Source: Mesaphorura yosii | Lineage: Eukaryota > Arthropoda > Collembola > Poduromorpha > Tullbergiidae | Direction of reading: 5' to 3' | Assembly (NCBI GenBank): GCA_009869945.1 | Contig: WIXG01000587.1 | Location: forward strand, 1-35,324 | Length of the DNA stretch: 35,324 nt | Shown here: piece by piece, positions 27,851 through 35,324 of the stretch | How the letters are laid out: each line of letters begins with the position of its first letter | How positions within the stretch are numbered: the first letter of the stretch is position 1 | Notes under the pieces: generated by a model | What the model was told of the DNA's origin: nothing | Database searches by the model: none | The model's input: the letters and a program-made list of their open reading frames with translations, nothing else | Made by a program: the position numbers and the translations under genes

Positions 27851-28445
27851 ACTAGCCGATCCTTCTAATTTTTCTTTTAAGCTTCCTTCTACTTTATTTC
27901 TACTCTTACTTCTTTCTATTGTAAATTTTTCTCTACTCGGGCCATTCTGATTTGAAATAAAATGCTCTTTCGCTTTCATTAACTTGCTGTGCCGAATTCA
28001 TGCACATTTTGAGATCAAGCTCGTGGGAATTATCAACAGTCTAATCGTGAGGACAGCTTCCACAAATTTGCAAAAGCTGATAGATATTAAGTAATCTTTA
28101 AAAGTGGTTTTGTAATATGACATAATGAAAGGACGTCAAAACGTCGTTTTGCCCGAGGTTGTGGGATTCGAGACTATCAAACATCAAGATCTTAACGTTC
28201 GATTACCCTATATTTAACTTGCTTGATTGCTTGGATAAACAGCATAACACTTTAATTCATTTAATTCGTTTTTCAGCAGTATTAGTATTATTCTTTAATG
28301 GTTAACGATAAAAAGAACTTAGAAACAATTTTGAAATATTATTCTGCTCAATCAGTTACTTTTATTCATCATCTGATGATTTTGGTGTGGGTTTTCTCGA
28401 TGTCAGTTAGAAAGGTAGGTAAGCTTGGATAAGTTAAAAGTTAGT
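27851..28445. other. Convergent intergenic, no gene seen
   Basis: AT-rich sequence between the 3' ends of AA15 gene 2 and NPC2-like gene B; no coding or RNA feature recognised. Confidence 0.45.
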
Positions 28446-28451
28446 TTTATT
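28446..28451 (-). terminator. Poly(A) signal of NPC2-like gene B
   Basis: AATAAA on the minus strand, about 10 nt past the stop at 28459-28461; very close, so the 3' UTR would be short. Confidence 0.5.
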
Positions 28452-28458
28452 TTGCCAG

Positions 28459-28950
28459 TTATACAATATTGGTAGGAATCACGAGACACACTTCTTGCAC
28501 GTAGTTCTGGAACAGAATCATGCGGAACTCGGATGTCCCCGTGAAGCCGGATGGCACGGTGAATGGGAAGTTCATCGTATACAGCTGACCAGGGTTGACA
28601 GTGCTGTCGGGGATCTGTCCTTCGGCAATCGTCTGAATGTTCGTCTCCTGGAGGAGGATGGAGCGGATCGTCAGGTCCCAGTGCTGGTCACGAGGGCGGA
28701 AGTCGACTTGGAGATTGACCGACTGGCCTCGCGAGAGTTGGCACGGAGCCTGGGAGCAGCCATCCAGACGTACGTCGACGAGCTGACCAACGCCGCAATC
28801 GGTGATCCCGTTCAGGGCGAGTGGAGCGACGGCCCGCGCCCGGTTCGGCTTGTATTCCCAGGGAAAGAGGGATGGTCGGGAGAAACTGCCGGCGGCGTTG
28901 ATGGCAGTGGCGGCCACCACGGCGAGGAAGATTGCGAGTGTGGACTTCAT
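28459..28950 (-). CDS. NPC2-like secreted lipid-binding protein (ML domain), gene B
   Basis: Single exon, 163 aa, ATG 28950. A signal peptide (MKSTLAIFLAVVAATAINAA) and a basic, Pro-containing linker precede an ML domain starting ITDCGVG. The cysteines occupy the same four positions as in gene A: DCG, DGC, APC (VRLDGCSQAPCQLSRGQ) and VCLV. The hydrophobic strand FPFTVPSGFTG matches gene A's FPFTVPSGITG, and the C-terminus (CLVIPTNIV) also aligns. The intron that gene A has in the DCG codon is absent, so the exon structure differs between these close paralogs. Likely an extracellular lipid or sterol carrier. TATA box at 29047-29052. Confidence 0.88.
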   Translation of the reverse strand: MKSTLAIFLAVVAATAINAAGSFSRPSLFPWEYKPNRARAVAPLALNGITDCGVGQLVDVRLDGCSQAPCQLSRGQSVNLQVDFRPRDQHWDLTIRSILLQETNIQTIAEGQIPDSTVNPGQLYTMNFPFTVPSGFTGTSEFRMILFQNYVQEVCLVIPTNIV

Positions 28951-29046
28951 GTTGGAGTTGGACAGGGATTATGTAATGCAGTCAATAATGCTAATAGACA
29001 GACGCTAATTTTGGAATTGAGTTAAAACTGCGAACTCGCGCAAGAA

Positions 29047-29052
29047 TTTATA
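29047..29052 (-). promoter_or_regulatory. TATA box of NPC2-like gene B
   Basis: TATAAA on the minus strand, about 100 nt upstream of the ATG at 28950. Confidence 0.5.
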
Positions 29053-29377
29053 CCTCAGCGGGATCAGTGCCAAAACGTCAGAGTCAGATTGCAGTCATTC
29101 CACCTGCGTGGTCAGTGCATGCGTGGTTCATGAACTGATCAAGTGATTGTAATTGGTATATGAAATTCCTGCACCTCGATGACAGTGATTGATTAGTAAG
29201 CATTGACTATCATTGTCTGAGGTCTGCGACTGCTGGTCGCCTGATCGTGTGTTACTAAAAAACTAAATTTAGTCTGAGTGCATGCTTTCTAGTAATGTAA
29301 TGTTGAAGTTTTAATCACTTGAATGCCTTTATTTCAGACTTTCGTCGAATTCGAAAGAAATTCCCAGTTCAAGTGCG
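29053..29377. other. Intergenic, no gene seen
   Basis: Upstream flank of NPC2-like gene B and downstream flank of the next small-peptide gene; no further feature recognised. Confidence 0.4.
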
Positions 29378-29388
29378 GGTTTATTCCT

Positions 29389-29735
29389 TTATTTTCCTGG
29401 CATATAGTATCCGTACCCCTTCCAGCGGCTGGGTGGCCTGTTAGTTGTTATCGTCTTCGAATTTGTGCGAATGGCTCTGCCTTCACGGTCAAAAACATTG
29501 CTGGCGCGTCTGGCAGCGTCTCCTGCTTCAGTTTCGCCCAGTTCAACGATGGCGATGGGATCCCCCAGGAGCGGCTGTCGCGACAGCAGATACTTCGTCA
29601 GCGTGGCCTGTAAAGTAACCTGTAAATAGAAATTTTAAAAAAGGCTAGAAAGCCGTGCGTCGTTGATGAAGTCGGCTCCTGGCCGAGAGCGAAGGCAGCA
29701 AGAGCTAATGCGAGTACTACGAAAGTGGGCTTCAT
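29389..29735 (-). CDS. Small secreted peptide gene with a non-canonical (GA) splice donor
   Basis: Exon 1 (29735-29679) encodes exactly a signal peptide, MKPTFVVLALALAAFALGQ, and stops at CAG|GAGCC. Exon 2 (29619-29389) begins after TTCTATTTACAG and continues in phase 0 as VTLQATLTKYLLSRQ..., ending GYGYYMPGK with two AATAAA signals immediately behind (29378-29396). The intron (59 nt) has GA instead of GT at its 5' end. Unspliced, the frame runs on for a further about 26 codons and stops. A second acceptor 12 nt inside exon 2 (TTTACAG|GCC) would keep frame. The product would be 95 aa, with no cysteine in the mature part and an R/K-containing, Tyr/Gly-rich end. Family unknown. It is either a functional gene with a rare donor or a gene killed by a T-to-A donor mutation. 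Confidence 0.5.
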
Positions 29736-29969
29736 TGCAGTGGTTGAGAGTTGACAACGACAGCACAGAGTACAGTTGATCTTCGGCTGTCGACAGCAAG
29801 AGCGAAAATACATATTTGTAACTCTTAACTGTCTTTAAACCTTGCAGCACTGCACGTTTGAATTCAGCGAGACGGTCACGAAAAATGCACGCTGTCCACT
29901 GGCGTTGAAGGGGCCAAGATTAAAATTTTATTTTAGAGTTTCAGCATGATCACAATTTCAGCAGCACAA

Positions 29970-30138
29970 TCACAGCACAGGCTCGCATAAACCTAGAATT
30001 AGGCGAATTAAGCAATTAAAATACTGCGCAAGTCCACGGCTGACAAACCAGGTCAGTAGTGATGACACTTTTATGCTTACAAAATGATATGAATGCGAGT
30101 AGTACGAAAAGTAGTGGAATTCCGGTGAAGTTTGCCAT
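29970..30138 (-). pseudogene. Possible small secreted-peptide gene or relic
   Basis: The minus strand from 30138 encodes a signal-peptide-like exon, MANFTGIPLLFVLLAFISF, followed by a good donor (T|GTAAGC at 30080). Its DNA resembles the signal exon at 29735 (TTTTCGTACTACTCGCATT versus TTTCGTAGTACTCGCATTA). The first acceptor in range (AATTCTAG, exon from 29992) gives only CLCEPVL and a stop, with AATAAA about 45 nt later. A mature peptide of seven residues is doubtful, so a decayed paralog is more likely. Confidence 0.3.
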
Positions 30139-30498
30139 GATGGGTCAGAAAAATGCAGAGTCTGTTTCCAGCCGTGAAGGTGTTTACTCAGTAAGGAGAT
30201 GCAGGCGATTGAAGAAAAGGAATTGTTTTACACTATTCGGCTTTTTCTTTATTAATTTCACGAAGGCAGGCAGCCGAACGCCGGATGCTTGACCAGGATT
30301 AAAGTGAACTAGTGAGCCGATTCTGTAGCTTATCTAGGTCAGTTCCCCGACCGTACTTTAAAATGCACGTGCTTTGTCAGCCGAGGTCATTGAGCAGAAA
30401 ATGGAATATTCTAGACAATTCTAGATGCCAGAAAATTAAAAGACAAGTCGACGTCAGGCGTAAAACGTAGTCATCCAAATTTAGAATACATGCGATGT
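30139..30498. other. Intergenic, no gene seen
   Basis: No supported coding sequence; AT-rich with short purine tracts. Confidence 0.35.
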
Positions 30499-30681
30499 TT
30501 ATTCAACAACGGACAGGGGGTGCCTGGGCGTCCGCATAGCCAAAGAAGAAGCCGAAAAATAGGTGTTCAAAGCCCGAAGTTTCTTTGGATTTGCTTGGAT
30601 TATTGTCATTGCTGCAACATTCTTCTTACCAGAACCAGCCAGAAAAGCGATCGTCAAGGCAAGTACAAGAAAGAACTTCAT
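30499..30681 (-). CDS. Small secreted peptide, unrecognised
   Basis: The unspliced reading gives 60 aa: signal peptide MKFFLVLALTIAFLAGSG, then a basic, Cys-free tail ending LSVVE with its TAA inside an AATAAA. Alternatively a donor directly after the signal peptide (TCTG|GTAAGAAG) could splice to GACGCCCAG|GCACC. That would yield a 34-aa product ending in CPLLNKHRMYSKFG beyond the AATAAA. The signal-exon length (18 codons plus one base, phase 1) resembles the locus at 30138, which favours a shared gene family. The signal peptide is convincing; the mature part is not settled. Confidence 0.4.
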   Translation of the reverse strand: MKFFLVLALTIAFLAGSGKKNVAAMTIIQANPKKLRALNTYFSASSLAMRTPRHPLSVVE

Positions 30682-31255
30682 TTTGCCTTGGAAAGTAGAC
30701 TTTTGTCTTCGGACTTTCGACGTCCAACGCTTGAGCCTTTTCGGGGCGAAGGAAAGAAGAGAATTGATGAGCGTAGCTAAATTGCTAGTGCTGGTAAAGG
30801 TTTTGTTGGCTGAGGTAACCGAACGGCTCGTAGGCTCGCGCTCGTGAACCCGGAAATTCGATGGGAGGACGTTGAGATTCTAAGAAAGGTAGAAGTTCAA
30901 ACCACTCAATCCCAGTTTGGATTCGATTCCAAGCATTCGTTTCTGTTTTTCAAGTCTTGCATGCATTTTGACGTTCACCAATTGGTATTATTGTCAATTA
31001 TTGCAAATTGCAAAAAGTAAATACGAATCTAAGGCGGTCCTAATATACAACTGGGCACAATTGGGCACTTTGTAAATTAAATGTCAAACTAATCAATATC
31101 AAATTTAAATACACAATGACTTAATTTGGCAATGAATCATCACGCTCTCGCAATAAGACTACATAAAATGACAGAAATTCCATGTACTTCTAGTCAGCTG
31201 TTTGAGTCCCTTACCTTTACCAAGAAAGAATTAAAGAACCCACCAAAATATCAAA
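30682..31255. other. Intergenic, no gene seen
   Basis: Upstream of the gustatory-receptor array; no coding potential or recognisable core promoter. Confidence 0.4.
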
Positions 31256-32545
31256 ATGGCCCTCGCCATCATTCAAATCCAGCCCAGCCCCTTATCAGCT
31301 GAGAAAGAATCGACGACGCCGCGTGAACCTGAACCTGGACCGGATTTTCCCGCCATTCTCGAGTTGCTGACTCAGTACTTCAGATTTGGGTATTTCCTGC
31401 GACTTCTCCCACACAAAATCGAAGCAGCGCCCGACGGCTCCGTAGGCGACGGCCACAGACACGCTTTTCTGATCCGCACAAACGTCTCGCACAAAATCGC
31501 GACCGCCGTCTCACATTTCCTCAGCCTCTTCGCTTTCTTGACGTTCTCCCGTAAAGTTGGTGTGGTGTACGCGGCCGATTCGCACCTCAACGCTTTGATA
31601 GACGCCCCTGTGACCTATCTCTACAAGGGCGCGTACATTTGGCTGGTATGGAGGAGCTCGGAGGATTTTCTGGGGCTCTTTCAGGAAATCGGGGCAAGAA
31701 ACCCCCGTCGTGGTGGCGGGCGTGCTGCCCAGGCAAAGGCAAAGGCCGCAGGCGCCGGTCTCTGCGCGCTGTTCCTTTTTCTGCCGATTGTCTGCGTCCT
31801 TGGCGGCCATCGTTTGCGGCAAACACAAGAATGGACTCCGGCGAACTTCGTGAGCAGCAACGCGGCCTTCACGCGATTCATGTTGTACTTGAATCCGGTA
31901 GAAGAAGCAGAAGACGGTGGTGATGGTGGTTTCGACAGTCTCAAGCCGTGGCCCGACTACGTCTTGGCGGTGGTTCAGCCCCCGATTCAATTCTGTAATC
32001 AGTTGATGTCCTTTTACATGGACCTCTGCGTGCAGATGATCGCGTTCACGTACGCATGGCTCTGCGTTGAGTTTGCTGGGAAACTCGAGCGAGCTGACGT
32101 CCGAGGCATCGATGGCGTGGACAAGCAACGTTTCATGAAAGGGTACGCCGATCTCCTCGCCATCACCGACCACATAAACGGATTCTGCGGCTTCATATTC
32201 GGGGCGTGGCTCGTCGAAGGGTTCTACACGACCATTTTTGTGAGCAGGGTTTTGATGAACGGTTTCCTCGACCAGCTGAGGCACGCTTTCTTCGTGTCGA
32301 TCATGTTTTCGATCGTGCTTGTGACCGCCTGGGCCACGCACCGCCTCGAGCGTGCCGTGTCAAACTGGATTCGGGCTCGGTCTGAAGAACTCAGCAGCGC
32401 TCAGCTGTCGATTCTGCTAAACGACCTGAATAACCACCGAATCAGCCTTTCCGCATTGGGCGTGGTTCCGATCACGTTTGGGTTTCTTGGGACAGCGCTG
32501 AGCGTCATCATCACTTACGCGGTGGTTGTTTATCAATTAAAGTAA
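31256..32545 (+). CDS. Gustatory-receptor-like 7TM protein 1
   Basis: 429 aa, intronless, ATG 31256. An N-terminal cytoplasmic region is followed by about seven hydrophobic segments, including SHFLSLFAFLTF, LCALFLFLPIVCVLGG, MIAFTYAWLCVEF, FFVSIMFSIVLVTAW and the final FLGTALSVIITYAVVVYQLK. The C-terminus TYAVVVYQ matches the arthropod Gr signature TY-x5-QF, with Leu in place of Phe. The family topology is inverted (N-terminus inside) and members act as ligand-gated cation channels in chemosensory neurons. Two paralogs follow in tandem on the same strand (32798 and 34360), sharing the ELL.QYF.FGY start and the FTRFMLYL block. Lack of introns in all three suggests expansion from an intronless ancestor. 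Ligand unknown. Confidence 0.82.
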   Translation: MALAIIQIQPSPLSAEKESTTPREPEPGPDFPAILELLTQYFRFGYFLRLLPHKIEAAPDGSVGDGHRHAFLIRTNVSHKIATAVSHFLSLFAFLTFSRKVGVVYAADSHLNALIDAPVTYLYKGAYIWLVWRSSEDFLGLFQEIGARNPRRGGGRAAQAKAKAAGAGLCALFLFLPIVCVLGGHRLRQTQEWTPANFVSSNAAFTRFMLYLNPVEEAEDGGDGGFDSLKPWPDYVLAVVQPPIQFCNQLMSFYMDLCVQMIAFTYAWLCVEFAGKLERADVRGIDGVDKQRFMKGYADLLAITDHINGFCGFIFGAWLVEGFYTTIFVSRVLMNGFLDQLRHAFFVSIMFSIVLVTAWATHRLERAVSNWIRARSEELSSAQLSILLNDLNNHRISLSALGVVPITFGFLGTALSVIITYAVVVYQLK

Positions 32546-32797
32546 AGTAGTACAGCTTAGCTTGTGGGAAGAATAAATATTTGCAGTTACGTATATCAAT
32601 TTCTTAAGCAATTACTACATTATTCACTTCATTATTCATCACCAAATTCTATTTTAATATCCGGACAGCATTATGTCATGGCATCTCTGATCTCTTTGGA
32701 ATCTGCAATTAAGAAAATTAAATTCGGACTTTAATTTTGCTAAATTGTTCCAAGATATGAAAGCATTCAGTCATTCAGTCGTCCAGCGGTTGCAAGA

Positions 32798-34120
32798 ATG
32801 GCCGCCAGCACCATTAAAGTTGAGCCTGATCTATCTGATAAAGAGAATTCATCGCCAAATCTCGATTTCAAGCCGACATCGATGCCCACATGTCCTGCAC
32901 TCGAATTGTTAATCCAATACTTCAACTTCGGATATTGTCTGCTCTTTCTCCCATACAAACTTGAGAGCGAAGGACACGCGTACGGAATCCACGACAGAAT
33001 CCCTCCGTCAAAATCTCCTCACGAGTGCGAGCCACAATCACAAACCACCGTCAACTTTCAAATCCGGACGAGCACTCTGCACAAAATCGCAGCTGCTTGC
33101 TCACAACTTGTCAGCTTCTATACATTCTTCGCCTACTGCCGGAAGTTTGGCGTCGTGCACTTGCGTAATTCATATATCAACGCCCTCTTCGTTGCAGCCC
33201 CCGTCTTTTTCTACAAGGGCGCATTTCTCGTTTCGGTGTGGAATCCTGAGGGAGTGCTGACGACCTTCAGAGAAATTGAGGTCCGCACAAAGAAAAATTG
33301 GCTTCACAAAGGGGCCCAAAGAAAGACGAAGGCGGTGGGCGTCGCTCTGTGCTCGGTCCACATTTTCTTGGCCATCGTCACCGCCTTCGGCGGCCATCGC
33401 CTGCTGCCACTGTGGGAATGGACGCCAGCCAATTTTGTGAACAGCACTGCGTCCTTCACTCGATTCATGCTTTATCTGAGTCCCCAAACTCCTCCAGCAG
33501 TAGCGGGATTAGAGTGGACCGATTACGCCCTTGCAGGAGTCCAGATTCTGCTGCAATTCTGCAAGCAGCTCTCAAAATTATACACCGACCTCTGCCTTCT
33601 GCTGGTCGCACTCACGTACACGTGGCTCTGTGCTGATTTCGCACGGAGTGTCGAAGCACACACACAGAGCCGCGTCCTCGAAGGGTATCACGACCTCATC
33701 ACGATTACGGACCAAATCAATCAATTCGACCGCGGCGTAATTGCTGGCTACTTCCTCGAAACGGTCTACTATGCGATTTACATCAATCAAGTACAGAATC
33801 ATGATTGGTTGGTCAGGCTGATGTACACGTTCTTCGTGTCAGAGTGGCTTTTTTACCTGTTTGTCGCCGCTTGGGCCACCCACCGCGTGGAGCGGGCGAT
33901 GCTAGGCTGGATTCGTATGCGTGGAGCAAAAGAAACGCATACGCACACGCAGCACGGGCATGCGTTGGACAGCATTCAGGCGATGACGCTGCTAAACGAT
34001 ATCAACAGCCACCGTCTGAGTCTCACGGTGCTGGGTGTGGTGAATATCACATACGGATTCCTTGGAACAGCGCTCAGCGCCATCGTCACTTATGCGGTGG
34101 TAATTTATCAGCTGAAGTAA
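32798..34120 (+). CDS. Gustatory-receptor-like 7TM protein 2
   Basis: 440 aa, intronless, ATG 32798, 252 bp after copy 1. Shared blocks with copy 1 are LELLIQYFNFGYCLLFLPYK, GGHRLLPLWEWTPANFVNST, FTRFMLYLSP, TWLCADF and the C-terminal YGFLGTALSAIVTYAVVIYQ. The C-terminal motif TYAVVIYQLK again matches the Gr signature with Leu for Phe. It has a His-rich insertion (ETHTHTQHGHA) in the intracellular loop before the last membrane segment, absent from copy 1, which could affect channel gating or metal sensitivity. It appears intact. The regulatory region must fit within the 250-bp spacer. Confidence 0.83.
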   Translation: MAASTIKVEPDLSDKENSSPNLDFKPTSMPTCPALELLIQYFNFGYCLLFLPYKLESEGHAYGIHDRIPPSKSPHECEPQSQTTVNFQIRTSTLHKIAAACSQLVSFYTFFAYCRKFGVVHLRNSYINALFVAAPVFFYKGAFLVSVWNPEGVLTTFREIEVRTKKNWLHKGAQRKTKAVGVALCSVHIFLAIVTAFGGHRLLPLWEWTPANFVNSTASFTRFMLYLSPQTPPAVAGLEWTDYALAGVQILLQFCKQLSKLYTDLCLLLVALTYTWLCADFARSVEAHTQSRVLEGYHDLITITDQINQFDRGVIAGYFLETVYYAIYINQVQNHDWLVRLMYTFFVSEWLFYLFVAAWATHRVERAMLGWIRMRGAKETHTHTQHGHALDSIQAMTLLNDINSHRLSLTVLGVVNITYGFLGTALSAIVTYAVVIYQLK

Positions 34121-34359
34121 TTTGTAGAAAAACGAGCACTCGTCAAAATTACTTGAATTACTAAATTACCGAATTACGTCGATGTAAATAGAGCCTTTAA
34201 ATGCTGACTAATTACTGTAATTGCATTCTGCTCATTCTGGAAATTACATTTATGTGCAATTTGTAAAATGAACGTCCGTCAATCAACTACAAAAACATTT
34301 TAGCACATTCATTCACCGTTTCTCCCAGAGAGTCATGAACGCGGTTGTAATTTAGAAAA

Positions 34360-35235
34360 ATGACAGCCAGCATCATACAAATTGAGCCGTTAGCTCCCAG
34401 CAAGGAATATCCTTGCACAATGCCGGAATCCACATCCACAGCCCGTCCGGCCGCTATCGTCAGCTGTCCAGCCCTCGAGTTGCTGATTCAATATTTCAGA
34501 TTTGGGTATCATCTCCTCTTTCTCCCTTACAAAATAGAGTTTGCCAAGGTCAAGGAGACATTGAATGACGACAACTTTCAAATTCGAACGAGCGTTCCGC
34601 ACAAAATTGCAGCCGGGCTCTTACAATTCTTGAGTTTCTACGCGTTCTTCACCTACTCCAGAAAAATCTACACCTATGCGGGGAATCCGTACAGCATAGC
34701 ATTCTTCGACAGCCTGCCCACTTTACTGTATAAGGGCGCGTTCCTCCACGCGATTTGGAGGAAATAAACAGGAATTCTCGCCGTCTTCCGCCAAGTTGAG
34801 AAACGACGAACGACGGAGGCGAAAAATGCGGCCTCCAGAACTAAAATGGGCATGATGGGCATCGCCTTTTGCGTGCTGTACCTTTCGATGGCAACTCTTT
34901 GTGCCGTCGGCGGTCATCGTCTGCTAGCCGTTCGCGAATGGACGCTGCCCAACCTTATTAACAGCAGCGCCGCCTTTACGAGGTTCATGCTTTATTTAAA
35001 CCCTAAACCACGTGCTCGTGCAGTTGAAGCCATATCAGCGTTGGAGTGGTCCGACTACGCATTAGCGGCTGTTCAGTTTGCCGTCCAATTCTACCACCAG
35101 CTTGCATCTTTCTACATTGATCTCTGCCTGCACTTGGTCGCATTCACGTACGCGTGGCTCTGCGTTGATTTCGGTCGCAGTGTAGAGCACGCATGCAGTA
35201 ACAGTAAAGAAAGGCTCTTGCAAGGGAATCCATGA
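34360..35235 (+). pseudogene. Gustatory-receptor-like copy 3, broken
   Basis: From ATG 34360 it aligns with copy 2 from the N-terminus (ALELLIQYFRFGYHLLFLPY) to the first loop, where an in-frame TAA (34765-34767) follows FLHAIWRK. The same frame then resumes as TGILAVFRQVEKR and continues through GGHRLLAVREW, FTRFMLYLNP and FTYAWLCVDF. After ERLLQG at about 35225 homology ends and the sequence becomes a C-rich tandem repeat, so the last two or three membrane segments, including the TY-x5-Q end, are missing. A premature stop plus a truncated 3' end make a pseudogene likely, unless the window edge hides an assembly error. Confidence 0.75.
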
Positions 35236-35324
35236 CAGCTGCCCCTAGTCAACTGCCCCTACGACAACTGCCCCCTCCCAATTCCCCCCTGTCAACTGGC
35301 CCCCGTCATTTGCCCCTAGTCAAC
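35226..35324. repeat. Degenerate C-rich tandem repeat at window end
   Basis: Variants of a roughly 14-15 bp unit, CAACTGCCCCTAGT, follow each other (CTGCCCCTAGTCAA, CTGCCCCTACGACAA, CTGCCCCCTCCCAATT and similar) to the last base. The array starts within the coding region of the third gustatory receptor, which it truncates. Confidence 0.7.

Noticed and set aside
31511..32341. 276-codon minus-strand ORF opposite gustatory receptor 1
   Set aside because: It is a codon-bias shadow of the receptor; the composition (His/Glu-rich) fits an antisense frame and no start or promoter is evident.
1..35324. CRISPR arrays, bacterial operons, ribosome binding sites, integrases
   Set aside because: None seen; the gene structure is eukaryotic throughout.
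1..35324. tRNA or rRNA genes
   Set aside because: No cloverleaf with an intact GTTCGAAWC-type T-loop plus acceptor pairing was recognised by eye. A tRNAscan-SE run would settle this.

Overview
The window is eukaryotic nuclear DNA from an animal, almost certainly an arthropod. Genes are compact, with mostly short introns (about 55-140 nt) that have GT-AG borders and conserved phases, AATAAA signals and TATA boxes. The families fit an arthropod: gustatory-receptor-like genes whose C-termini carry a TY-x5-Q motif, AA15 chitin/cellulose monooxygenases, NPC2/ML-domain lipid binders, atypical calpains and a secreted Pro/His/Arg-rich peptide precursor. A pancrustacean, perhaps a springtail, is my best guess; that is inference. 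Exon joins below were worked out by hand from splice motifs and phase; no transcript data were seen.

Layout. 1-2.4 kb: two small secreted 8-cysteine genes with a terminal-exon remnant of a third between them. 3.0-3.5 kb: a prepro-peptide gene that looks like a proline-rich antimicrobial precursor; a broken copy lies at 8.4-8.7 kb. 3.9-7.0 kb (minus): a CARD / NB-ARC / TPR gene, an Apaf-1-like or NLR-like design with kinesin-light-chain-type TPRs instead of WD40 repeats. 7.2-8.4 kb: a degenerate multi-pass membrane gene. 8.9-10.7 kb: a RING-H2 plus coiled-coil protein. 10.9-16.3 kb: two tandem calpains without EF-hands, separated by a nested inverted-repeat element. 16.5 kb: an AA15 exon remnant with a nonsense codon. 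17.7-20.5 kb (minus): an 11-exon kinase gene whose N-terminus carries three copies of a two-exon module. 21.0-22.3 kb: a divergently oriented PPPDE-type (DeSI-like) cysteine peptidase. 22.7-23.1 kb: a serine protease fragment. 23.9-29.0 kb: interleaved NPC2-like and AA15 genes, intact and broken. 29.4-30.7 kb: three small secreted-peptide loci. 31.3-35.3 kb: three tandem intronless gustatory receptors, the last broken and ending in a degenerate tandem repeat at the window edge.

Two functional themes stand out. The first 22 kb holds components that in other animals belong to innate-immune and cell-death signalling: a candidate effector peptide, a CARD-NB-ARC sensor, a RING ligase, calpains, a protein kinase with repeated adaptor-like modules, and a PPPDE protease. 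That these act together is inference from proximity only. The last 13 kb is environment-facing: polysaccharide oxidation, lipid or odour binding, small secreted peptides and taste receptors, shaped by tandem duplication, intron loss and pseudogenisation.
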